The notes beneath the pieces are model-generated. The model did not search any database. It was not told where the DNA came from and worked only from the letters and a program-made list of their open reading frames with translations. From Motacilla alba alba (Eukaryota > Chordata > Aves > Passeriformes > Motacillidae), in assembly GCF_015832195.1 (NCBI RefSeq), contig NC_052019.1, positions 5,379,685 to 5,443,684 of the forward strand: 64,000 bases of DNA, in the 5' to 3' direction. Positions 52,101 to 61,200 of the stretch are shown here, piece after piece. Positions within the stretch are counted from its first letter, which is position 1, and each line of letters starts with the position of its first letter. A program made the translations under genes and the position numbers.

Positions 52101-53748
52101 GTCATCTGAAGTTCCTGTATCTGGGTGCAGAGCCCCTTGGGCAGCAGAACAAAGATGTCCACGTTCTTCTGGCCTCTCACGCTCTCGATGGCCGAGCTCC
52201 CCGTGTCCCCTGAGGTTCCTGTTTCAAAGTGAGGAAGCACCAAGAAAAGCAGAAAATTGCTGTGTCAATCAAACCTGCATCACTGCACTTTAAGAAAAAG
52301 ATGCAGAAATGCTCCATGAGATGTTTTTGGCCAGAGTAGCCACTTTGGCATTGCCTGGAGATTATGAGGCAATACCATCCTGGGGCATCTTTGGGGAGGG
52401 CTGTGGGATGATGGCTCTCAAGGTAACAGCCTGCCCAAGAACTTTACCTCCAAAGAGTCATACTCACCCACCAGAATATTGACATGCTTCTGCTTTTTCT
52501 CCAAGAAATACTGTAAAAACTGTCCTGTGCAGGACAAGGACAGGTCCTTAAATGCATACGTAACACCATGCCAGAGCTCCAAAATGTTCAGTCCGTCTTT
52601 CAGCCTGGACATATGCACAACATTCTTGTGTCTGAATCTGCTGAAGGCCCTGTCGATCAGCTCTAGAGGGAAAATGGTTTAATAGCCTGTTAAATTAAAG
52701 GAGTGTTTTTCTGACCCATGGCTTCCTGCATGTGTGCTCTTCGTGCTCCTGGGTACCTTTCTGCACAACCAAAGGCTCTGTGCAGTTGACAGATACCCCA
52801 AAAGTTACTTGTGGTTATTAGGAATGAACCAGCCCAGCTTCATGCCGTTTGATAACTCTGTGCTAAGTAATCCCAGGGGACATGCCACACAATCAGAAAA
52901 CGATATTAACACATAAAATACAGGAAACCCGAGTTTTATACTAATGTGCTGTTGAGACAGAGGTTGCAGCTGCCCTCTAGTGGAAAAGATAGCTCACAAG
53001 TGTTAAAAACATTTAAAAACACACGTCAAGGCAAGCGTGAAGCACCAAAACGTCCTGGAGGGCGCCCCAGCAGTGAGCAGGGCCACAACATCAGCTTGCT
53101 GCTGTCACCAGAACCCCTATTTTTACACAGGGGACACCTTTTCCACTAGGGCCAGCAAGGTGACAGAGGAGAGCAGGCTACAGAAAGGAGCAGGCAATGT
53201 GCAGCAGGCTCCTTCTCTTGAGGGCTGTGAAGAGGATGGTGAAAGGCAGGCACATGCATCCAGATGCCCCAAACCCCAGTACACATCCCCGCGAGCAGGC
53301 AATGTGCAGCAGGCTCCTTCTCTTGGCGGCTGTGAAGAGGATGGGGAAAGGCAGGCAGATGCATCCAGACGCCCCAAACCCCCGTGCACATCTCCGCGAG
53401 CAGGCAATGTGCAGCAGGCTGCTTCTCTTGGCGGCTGTGAAGAGGATGGGGAAAGGCAGGCAGATGCATCCAGACGCCCCAAACCCCCGTGCACACCCCC
53501 GCGAGCAGCTCCCCGCTCCGCTCACCGTTGAGCGCGCTCCGTGGGACCAGCTTGGCCGGGACGAAGAGGGAGCACAGCTCCTTGACCAGCTCAGGGTAGG
53601 ACAGGCTGCTCCACCTTTGCAGGGTGTCCCTGTCCAGCGAGGGGATGTGCTGGGGCATGAAGAGGCCCCCATCGGGGGCATAGCCAGAGAAAAGGGCTCC
53701 CTCGAAGTCCACGGCCCCCGTGCCTCCCCGTGTGCTGATGTACTCCAT
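45938..53748 (-). CDS. THNSL2: threonine synthase-like 2, complete eight-exon gene
   Basis: THNSL2 is a PLP-dependent fold-type II enzyme related to bacterial and plant threonine synthase. The mammalian protein is described as a phospho-lyase acting on O-phosphohomoserine and O-phosphothreonine, not as a true threonine synthase. The coding exons on the minus strand are 53748-53526, 52662-52468, 52218-52066, 51372-51142, 50294-50146, 47475-47350, 46420-46281 and 46172-45938. Joined, they give 1452 nt (483 residues plus stop) with every intron phase consistent; human THNSL2 is about 484 residues. Visible landmarks are the N-terminal [16 protein letters not shown], the Schiff-base lysine Lys113 in TYAFKDLSL, the phosphate loop SGDTGS at 142-147, a glycine-rich VPTGGGGN near 259-266, and [16 protein letters not shown] near 381-396. 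The ATG at 53748 has a strong Kozak context (gcagccATGg), and no in-frame ATG lies just upstream. No frameshift or internal stop was seen. Family identity is very secure; the exact substrate in birds is inferred. Confidence 0.97.
46281..46420 (-). CDS. THNSL2: THNSL2 coding exon 7 (residues 360-405)
   Basis: The exon encodes [18 protein letters not shown] followed by [18 protein letters not shown], equivalent to the [16 protein letters not shown] block of mammalian THNSL2. It is 140 nt long, with acceptor ccacag and donor gtaggg, ending in phase 2. The intron to the last exon is only 108 bp. Confidence 0.96.
47142..47158 (+). repeat. poly(A) tract in THNSL2 intron 6
   Basis: A run of 17 A followed by taaaagggg, located between coding exons 6 and 7 of THNSL2. 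Confidence 0.9.
47350..47475 (-). CDS. THNSL2: THNSL2 coding exon 6 (residues 318-359)
   Basis: This 126-nt exon encodes [19 protein letters not shown], then [19 protein letters not shown], matching the [16 protein letters not shown] region of the mammalian protein. The acceptor is tcccag and the donor gtcagt. It is phase 0 on both sides. Confidence 0.96.
48990..49120 (+). mobile_element. degraded CR1 LINE fragment
   Basis: The words ctctccatctttgaaggttt, then aatggacaaagccctgagca and acagagacctcctgaattcc match a diverged CR1 3' end with indels. It lies downstream of the THNSL2 exon 5 donor, within the large intron between coding exons 5 and 6. Confidence 0.6.
50146..50294 (-). CDS. THNSL2: THNSL2 coding exon 5 (residues 268-317)
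   Basis: The exon encodes [19 protein letters not shown], then [15 protein letters not shown] and ASAMDIQ. These are among the most conserved THNSL2 segments. The acceptor is ccctag and the donor gtatgt. It enters in phase 1 and leaves in phase 0. It is followed by the largest intron of the gene, 2670 bp. Confidence 0.97.
51142..51372 (-). CDS. THNSL2: THNSL2 coding exon 4 (residues 191-267)
   Basis: The exon encodes [19 protein letters not shown], then [18 protein letters not shown] and the start of the glycine-rich [11 protein letters not shown] segment that helps hold the cofactor. It is 231 nt long, with acceptor gacag, donor gtaaag and phase 1 on both sides. The local sequence matches vertebrate THNSL2 closely. 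Confidence 0.96.
52066..52218 (-). CDS. THNSL2: THNSL2 coding exon 3 with SGDTG phosphate loop (residues 140-190)
   Basis: The exon encodes [19 protein letters not shown], the PLP-phosphate-binding loop, then [19 protein letters not shown]. The acceptor is aaacag. The donor reads gttggc, which is weak compared with the other donors in this gene, but it is the position that keeps phase and aligns residue for residue with human (HVF-x-x-x-GNSDE across the junction). The intron before it is only 249 bp. Confidence 0.95.
52468..52662 (-). CDS. THNSL2: THNSL2 coding exon 2 with PLP lysine (residues 75-139)
   Basis: The exon begins [16 protein letters not shown] and contains [15 protein letters not shown]. 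The lysine of FKD is residue 113 and is the expected Schiff-base lysine for pyridoxal phosphate. The acceptor is ctctag and the donor gtgagt. Both flanking introns are phase 1. The length is 195 nt and the frame is open throughout. Confidence 0.97.
52970..52983 (-). promoter_or_regulatory. CTCF core motif in THNSL2 intron 1
   Basis: The minus strand reads CCACTAGAGGGCAG, a full match to the 14-base CTCF core consensus CCASYAGRKGGCRS. It lies between the 105-bp repeats and the second coding exon. The motif was found by eye; occupancy is not known. Confidence 0.65.
53191..53505. repeat. three tandem 105-bp repeats in THNSL2 intron 1
   Basis: Three head-to-tail copies start at 53191, 53296 and 53401, each with caggcaatgtgcagcaggct. 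The period is exactly 105 bp. Copies 2 and 3 differ at only about three positions; copy 1 is more diverged. Because 105 is divisible by three, open frames run through all copies on both strands, giving the false impression of repeat proteins of 200-300 residues. On the minus strand each copy contains a pyrimidine-rich tract ending in cttcacag, which resembles a splice acceptor. The array ends about 20 bp from the donor of the first coding exon. Confidence 0.95.
53526..53748 (-). CDS. THNSL2: THNSL2 first coding exon (residues 1-74)
   Basis: This exon holds the start codon and the N-terminal domain of threonine-synthase-type enzymes (MEYISTRGG..., then [16 protein letters not shown]). It encodes 74 full codons plus one base (phase 1) and ends at a canonical donor, gtgagc. 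The 105-bp tandem repeats begin about 20 bases into the following intron. The start was chosen by alignment with the remembered human protein and by its Kozak context. Confidence 0.96.
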
Positions 53749-54229
53749 GGCTGCTGGGGAGGCACCGCAATCACCGCCAGCGACCCGAAGCACCCCCACA
53801 CCAGCAACAGGCCCTCATCCCAAAAGAACTCCCTCCAAAACTTCCCCTGTGGGCAGACAGAGCTCCTCAGGGAACAAACCACCTCCTCCCACAGAGAGCC
53901 GGAGCAGCCAGGGTCAGTGCAGGGCGCTCGGCATTTTGCAGGAGGGTGGAAAGGCTGCCTGGGCTTTGTGCCAAGGTTGGAGCCTCCTTGTCCGGCTTTC
54001 CCTCCACCCTGCCGGGGAGACACTTCCCGCCTGAGGAAAAGCCCTGAGGGCGCACGAGTCGCTGCAGAAGCACGTCATGAACCTTTGTGGGCTGTTCGCA
54101 AAAGCTGGAGCTTTAAATTAAAAAAAGATATCACTACGTTTTCAGAGCGGGCTGATTTTGTTCAAAGGGGTTAAACTAAGGACAGGATTTGACGCAGCGT
54201 AGGAAGGGCTGAGCTAAACCCTCCGGACT

Positions 54230-54600
54230 GGCGCAAATGCCGGCGGCGCGGCTGGGACAGGCCGCGTCTCCCCCCGACCCCGTGCCCGCCTCGGCCGCGC
54301 CCGCCTCGGCCCTGGGGCAGCGCTGCCGCCCTCAGCGCGCCTCAGCACGGCGGGGAAGCGCCCAAAGCAGCTGCGGCCGCCGCTCCCAGCCCGGCCACCC
54401 TCTGCGCTTGTGCTCACCGCAAACTTGTCCCCAGTGCCACCCGCCGGTGTTGCCGGTGGCGCGGCTCAGCCGGCAGAGACGGCTGCAGCAAACCTGGGAA
54501 TGGGGATATGCGGGAGAGACGGAGCTCGGCTGCTTCTGCCGGTGCCAGGAGTGGGGACAAGGGGCAGCAGGTGCGAGCTGCAGCTAGGGGGAAAGCTGGT
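54230..54600 (-). promoter_or_regulatory. THNSL2: CpG island: likely THNSL2 promoter and non-coding first exon
   Basis: This is one of the densest CpG stretches in the window (many cgg, gcg and ccgc words between about 54235 and 54480), 480-850 bp upstream of the THNSL2 ATG. On the minus strand a good donor, gcg|gtgagc, lies at 54418/54417. A candidate acceptor, cctccccag, lies just upstream of the ATG (about 53754). This suggests a short 5' UTR exon in the island spliced to the first coding exon. No TATA box was seen, as expected for a CpG promoter. The exact start site is inferred. Confidence 0.7.
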
Positions 54601-56479
54601 TAAATATTAGGAGACAGCTTTTAACCGGAGAGTGATCAGGCACAGGGCATGGAGACCTTGTGGTCTCTTGTGTAGGCCTGGGGACATTCCGACTTCCAGT
54701 GGGGAAACATGGATACACCTGATTAAACCGTGAGTTTGGACTTAAATTTGAGATTTAAGCTGCTTAAAGGAGGGTTTGGGTCAGGACACCCCAGAGGTCC
54801 CTTGCAAACACAATCAGTCTGGAACTCAGCTTGGCTCAGCCTCCCAACAGCCCTGTCACATCAACGGGGAAACTGAGGCACAGGGGAGAGAGGAGGCATG
54901 GGAGGGGTGTGCAAAAATCCAGTTCTTTGCAGGGAAGGGTTGTTCATCCCTTTGCTGCTTTTTATTTTAATATAATCAGCATTTTTTGAAGGGCAGAGTC
55001 AGCACGGGACTGGTGGCTGCACAAACCCAGGATGCAGCTCAGTGCTGGAGAAAGCAAAAGGACTTTAGCCCAGGCAGGCAGGAGCAGAAGTACAAAGGAT
55101 GGCTGATAACAGTGTGCTATGAGCCACGGAGCCCACATCTGCAGCAAAGGACATACATACCACCTGCCAAAGCACTGGAGTCTGATCCTAAATACATTCC
55201 CTCTCTCTCTTTATTCTTATGGTTCTAACTGGAGCAATGAGAAAAATATCTGGTGGAGGGTGGTCCAGTCACTGCCCTGGTCAGTGGTATGGAAAACAAC
55301 TTTTCTACACCCAGCATCCCAAAAGACTCTTTCTGCAGGCTCTTTAGGTGGAGGCAGTAGGTAAATTTCAGGCTCTGGACAGAGCTGCTTTTGATGGTGT
55401 TGCTGAAGGTTGAACAGGGCAGCTGTAGCAGAGCAAGAAGCAAACAGAAGTGTTTTAATAATATATCTGAGCTCAAACAGTGGGCCAGAGCAGAGCACAC
55501 CTTTAGGAAATCAGCTAGGAAGGGAGCTACTTATCTATAATTATATAACTTATATCACCAGCCTGCATCTCCCCACCATCTCTGTGCTCAGTATTCCTCA
55601 TGACATTGCAAAGATGAAGCCTGAGCCACCCAAACCTGCTGTGGTCCTACAGTCCTCCCTGTACCTGTAGTCACCAAATCCTCTTGGCACACTGGCATAC
55701 AGTGGGGTGCTCACCCTGTAATGGAGGTCTGTCCCCATTCCAGATGTGGATCCAGGTCTTTTCAGAAGGTTCTGGATAAAACAGCAAGGCTGGACCTTAT
55801 TCACCAGGGATTGGTCCGGCTTAAATTGCTGGTGAAACCTCCCCATCACCATCTCTGAAATCACTGGAAGCTCCCAGTGATGCTTTACTTAGATGCTGAG
55901 AGGATAGGCTGATGTCTCCAAAACAGAGTGTCGACTCCTCAACATGCTCCAGTGGTTGCTGACACAAAAATCTGCAAGTAGTCTCTCTGGACAAAACAGT
56001 GAAGTATTAGAAATAAAAGAAATAGCAAAAGCTGCAGGATATGTGATTTGCCTCCTCTGTTCTAACTTCTCCCCTTTCCCATGATGGTGTGCCGAGGTGA
56101 ATTCAGGATTTTTCTTCCGTGCCCCTGCAGAGGCAGAGCACACTTTGAGCTCAGCTCAGATTCAGGCTAGAACAAGGACAGGATCAAATCCATAGGAAGA
56201 ACTGGAGAGGCTGATAGTTTTTGTTACCAATGCAAGTATTTAATATTGCAAGGGTCACCAGCACACTTCAATGAGACCTCACCTACTCCCACCAGCATGG
56301 GACCTTATGTCTCTGGGCATTCACTTACCATATGTCTACTTCTTTTAATGTGTGTTTTAGCTGTGTGAAAATTACTTCATTTATGCATCCAGGTTTGTTT
56401 TTTTTTCCCAAGTGAAGAGCTTACAATGAGATTGATGATTCCTTCAGCATTACATCTCTCTGGGATGCAGGAGCCCTGC

Positions 56480-56501
56480 AAAAAAAAAAAAAAAAAAAAA
56501 A
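56480..56501 (+). repeat. poly(A) tract, 22 bases
   Basis: Uninterrupted A run in unique sequence, about 300 bp left of a CR1 tail. No retrocopy is recognised. Confidence 0.9.
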
Positions 56502-56769
56502 GGATTACAGCAGGATACCTGCTGCTCTGCATCTGCAAAGAGGCTGTGCCACAGGTCTGTCCATGCCCTGGGTCTATCAGCAGTGATAACCCTCATTAAC
56601 AAGGTCAGTGGTTACTGCTGGGTGCAGGGACTGCTGATGTGGCAGTCACAGGTGAGTGCAGAACACAGCCTGGGACACAAACCAGGATGACACTGCCATT
56701 TACCTGGAGAGGTTTTCCCATGCTCAGTCCTACAATTTCCATGAACTCAAGTTTAGAGTGGCATTTCAT

Positions 56770-56905
56770 TTTGGGTGGAGCTCTGAGCAACCTGGTCTAG
56801 TGAGAGGTGACCCTGCCCATGGCAGGGGAATTGGAACCCAATGATCTTTATGGTCCCTTCCAACCCAAACAATTCTGTGATTCCATGATTCATTCTATGA
56901 TTCTT
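56770..56905 (+). mobile_element. CR1 LINE tail with terminal repeats
   Basis: gagcaacctggtctagtgag, then tatggtcccttccaacccaa, then several near-repeats of attctgtgattccatgattc. This octamer-like terminal repetition is the signature of a CR1 3' end. Confidence 0.9.
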
Positions 56906-57182
56906 TAATATTATTTTGAATTTTTAAGAAGAGGAGGGGAGGAGTGTGCCCATGCTGCCTGTCAGGACTCATCCACTGCAGCAACAGATGAAGAGCTGGA
57001 AAATGTAATAGCCTCTAATTAACCTGGTCTTACTCACCTGACTGCCTCCATATTTCTGCTGGGATTTGCAATTCTACTTTGGACCTTGCCCATTCCTGAG
57101 CAGTTCGTGGTCTCTGGACTCATATGTCAGGAATCACCTGTATTTGCAAACCCCAGGTAAAAGTGCTGTCAGACTCTTCACC

Positions 57183-57198
57183 TTTTTTTTTTTTTTTT
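57183..57198 (+). repeat. poly(T) tract, 16 bases
   Basis: Uninterrupted T run in non-coding sequence. Confidence 0.85.
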
Positions 57199-57555
57199 AA
57201 TGCATAATTTTTCATCCCTCCAGGGGGATTTCCTCAACCTCTCCACCTTCCAAAGGCATCCCAAAGCAAGATGAGGACTGAGGAACCAGAAAGACATGTA
57301 TAACAGCAAAAAGTCAATTTTTTCCTGCATCAGTCTCCCTTAAATAGCATGTCTTAGCCCCAGGCGTTGCAGCACTCAAAGACTAGCACAGCAAAACGCT
57401 CAACTTCGTGTTTGCTGAGCAGCTTTTCCATCCTCTCCAGCAAAGTGTTCCCCTCCACATGTGCCAAGCACAAGAGGCACGTTGGGTCGGGATCCCCGAC
57501 GCATTTCCTCGGCAGAGCATCCCCAGGAGCGCCGGAGCCACCGGCGAATCACAAG

Positions 57556-57569
57556 TCACTAGATGGCGG
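57556..57569 (+). promoter_or_regulatory. CTCF-like motif, plus strand
   Basis: TCACTAGATGGCGG matches 13 of 14 positions of CCASYAGRKGGCRS. It sits in a moderately CpG-rich stretch (about 57410-57680) roughly 3 kb upstream of the THNSL2 promoter. Confidence 0.55.
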
Positions 57570-57832
57570 CAGTGCCTTGTGTCCAGGCATCCTGGAGGAG
57601 CTGCGCATCCCTTTCCCTGATTCCCTCCAGCCTTTCCCACCCACCCACAGGTCCCTCCGCCCTTCGGGTTACGGACGCTGTCCCAACAAAAGCCGGGAAA
57701 CACCTCTCCAAATTTTGGAGCTGAGGAAGAAGTGTGGGCGGTGTCCTTCAGCAGGAGGGTTGGATATAAAGCTGATGCAAGAGCTCATCGGGGTGGGAAG
57801 GGGGTTCTACATGTTCACCCATCTTCTCCTGA

Positions 57833-57890
57833 ATTCTTCAGAATTCTTCAGGTTCTTCATGTATACCCTTCTTCTCCAGAATTCCATCCT
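57833..57890 (+). repeat. short tandem gaattcttca / cttctcc repeats
   Basis: gaattcttca is repeated directly (57833 onward), and catcttctcctgaattc recurs as ccttcttctccagaattcc about 40 bp later. It looks like a small old duplication. Confidence 0.7.
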
Positions 57891-58200
57891 GGGATTTTAT
57901 TACCTTCTTTTCAGCAAGATCTCTCCTGTCCCCAGTGAGACACTCAGAAAAGGGTACACAGAAAGGACCCCAACTCTCATCCAGGTCGAAAAAGCACCAA
58001 ATTTAATAAAAAAGTGACACATAATCCTGAGCAGAACAAAAATATCCCCATTACTCCCAGTTCTGTCTCTGCCCACAAGTTGTCTGGGGTCTGAAAACCA
58101 CATTCCAACAAAAGCTTTCAGACATGTAAGTGACCCAGACCACACAGGCAGGTCCAGGAAGGCAGTGACCAGGATTTTTGGGATTTTGCAATGCCATTTA

Positions 58201-58214
58201 CTGCCCTCTACAGA
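58201..58214 (-). promoter_or_regulatory. CTCF-like motif, minus strand
   Basis: The minus strand reads TCTGTAGAGGGCAG, with the central AGAGGGCAG intact and two mismatches at the left edge of the core. It faces the plus-strand site at 57556, making a convergent pair 0.65 kb apart. Confidence 0.4.
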
Positions 58215-61200
58215 GTACCTCCCAGTGGGAAGTGTGTTGCGTTGGCTGAGAAAAATTGCAGGAGCTTATCACTGGGGTTTGTTGAAGTTATATGTCCCCT
58301 GCTCTCTCATGTGCAGAAGTGTGAACATTCACAGAGTGAACAGGGAGATTCTAGGTAAAAACTGCAAGGTTCTGACCAGAAATCAAAGTATTTTGGTTGT
58401 GCCTTCTCAGAGGCAGGCACAACTTAGTCAGGCTCAGAATCTACACCAGGAAGGGGGCTACAGAAGTTTGCAGAATGTCTGCAGCTGTGCAGGCAAACAC
58501 ACACCCAGAATTATTTATTTGAGCCTCATGTCAAGGAGATATAAGACAGAAATGGATGACTGTAAATAAATTAAACTGTACAAAGCTGCATCTGTGCTAC
58601 AGCAATGGTGGCTCTTTCCCCCACTTTCTAAATCTGATCTAAATTGCCAGTATCTCAGCTGACATGAGGCAGAACTTTCACATGGATCACCTCCTCTCAT
58701 CTGCAAATGTTCTCATAGAGATTTTTCCACCTCTGGTGATTTTGCAGGGCAAGGAGCTGCCAGCATGTTGGCCCTTTCCCCACATTTGGGTGCAACACTC
58801 TTGCCTCAGAACAAGGTGTTTCACAACCTCTGTGGGCTGACCTCACAGAGGTCAAGGACATCTGTGTTGTGGTTTGGGTCTTGTAGGCCAAAGTGCAGGA
58901 CCCACTCATGAAGGCAGAGCAGAAAGGGAGCTCAAGGAATTGTGCAGGGCTGGCATCCCTGGTGGGAATTGGAGAAGCTGTTGTATCCTGGAGAGGGTTG
59001 TGCAATCTGGTTTTACTGTGCTGAAGTTTACATTATACCCCATAGCCACATTTTTTATCAAAATCTCCAATCCCATAGCATGTGGGCTCTATGACCCCCA
59101 GTTAGGGACTGGACTAGGAAGATGCTTTATCAGCTTCTCCAGGTGACTTTGGAGAAGTCAGGCTCCTTAATGTGCAAAAGGGGGTTACCTGTGCTCAGGG
59201 AGGCACTTGGACTATAAAAACATGACAGGACCAAGCGGGACATGGACAGTGGCAATCCTGGGCTTTGTCCACAGCTCTGGCCTTGCTGGCACCATGGTTG
59301 TTCTCCGTGGAGCACCTCTGTGGCCCTGAACCTGGTGAAGGCTCAGGTGCTGTCAGATTCCCTGCAATTCTCTGCCCTCCTCACTGCTGTGTTCTGCCTC
59401 AGCACTGACCCTCTGGCTGGTGCATCACTCTTGGCTCATTGCTTTCCCCAGCCCAGGAGCACTGTCTGCCAGGGAAGGTATTGGGGGTTATTGCTTGGAC
59501 TTTCCTTCATTTTATATCTAGATTGTGGTGATATATTTGCCTCAGGGAGAGACAGGAACAGGCTCCTCCCCACACTTGTCTGGCCCTGAGATGCTCTCCT
59601 TGACTAATCACCTGCAGCCCTCTGTGAGGAGCACTGAGTGAGCCACTGTGCTTGATAAATCAGGATGAAGGGGAGCACAGCTGGACAGGTGAGTACTGGC
59701 CCGCAGTGACAGCCAGGTGTCCCTCCAGGACTGGAGTTCATCTGACCACCTGTGGGCACTTGGAGGCTGCTGTCCTTTCCATGCCAACACGTCGGTCTCC
59801 TGCACTTCCCAGATAAAAGTTTCCTTGTCCCCACTGTGTCTCAGGGGCTCTTCATGTGTCTGGATCAGAGGGAAATGTTTGCACTGCAGATGGTGGTGGG
59901 GTCAGATGCACCACTGGTTAAATCTTCACTGGCTCTGCTTTGGGGGTCTCTTCCAGACCTTCCTCACTCAAAAACATTGACTGCTAATGGCTCCATTTCT
60001 TTCCCAACGTTTTCTCTCATTGTCCTGGCACAAACTAGTTCCATAAGCAATGAGCACCGTTTTCAGTCCTTTACCCTGACTCCATGAGCTGGGCTGTGGG
60101 ATGGAGGGCAGCCTCACCCCACCAAAGGCCAACCTGCTGGGACAATACACATCCTCTGAGGGCATAAACAGAGGGTCCCTGTGCCTGGAGAGAGGCCACA
60201 GCTGTACGCCACAGATGTTGGAAGAAAGAGAATGGGAAGTGGGTGCCAGAGCCAGTAGCTTTACTCCTATTGTGAAGCAAGATCCCAGCAGCAAAGTCCA
60301 GCTCTTCTGTAAGCTCTGGTCCCCAGGTGATCATTGATAAGCAGAGCTAAGGCTCTTGTGCTATCAGTGATAGAGCCACCTTGACCTTGAAGAAGCAATA
60401 CAAACCCTTTGCTCTTTTTGGGACCTTTGCAATAAGATGACAAGGGTTGAGGGCTGCTCTTCTCTGAATAGCAGCATCGATGGAAAGCTTTATCAAGCAG
60501 CAGCTCTGTGCACAAGCTACTGCTTTTGCATTCTTATCAGGGCTCTGATAGTGACATATCTAATCTAAACCTATAAGAAATGGTGCTTGCATATCTGCAG
60601 CTTGGAAGGTACAGCTTGGAGGCAGGAATCTCAGCAGACTGCCAAAGCCATTTTAAAAAGAGAAGAATCTGGGAAAGATGCTGTATTTAATCTCAGTGCT
60701 GTCTTGGTAACACAGCACAAGGAAAACCAAGAAGGATGGAGAACTCTCGGAAGCAGCATCTTCTCCATCCCATCCAACCTTTGGAAGCAATGTAGTCATG
60801 TGGCCTGATGAAGAAACCTTTGTTCCTCAAGGTTCAAAATAATCATACCAGAGATGTCAAAACCTGGCAGCAGACCAAGTTTCCAGGTTCAAGGGCAGCA
60901 GAAATAGAATTACCTAACAGTACTATAGGTTGAGACAGAGGGGAGCCCACGTGGGGATCCGTGACTGTCAAGCTTGTGACCAAGCTTTTTTAAAACATGT
61001 CTAGAGGTTTTAGGGTGTTCAACTGGACCTGCACTAGAAAAATCCAGGACTGCGTCATCAAAGGTCCTGCCTTGTAGCCTTTCACATTTGGGCCAAAAAA
61101 ATCCTAGCATAGAGCCCAACCCTGTTTTCCCAAAGCACGGAGGTGCTGGGCTCACTGGAGTCTGGGGAGTCACTGGTGGGATAGATAAGAGAAGCAAGTG

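Noticed and set aside
53191..53505. Regular repeats considered as a CRISPR array
   Set aside because: The units are contiguous 105-bp tandem copies without spacers, inside an intron of a vertebrate gene.
53178..54174. Long open frames of 217, 281 and 325 codons on both strands
   Set aside because: They arise because the 105-bp repeat is a multiple of three and lacks stops. Only the part from 53748 to 53526 on the minus strand is real coding sequence (THNSL2).
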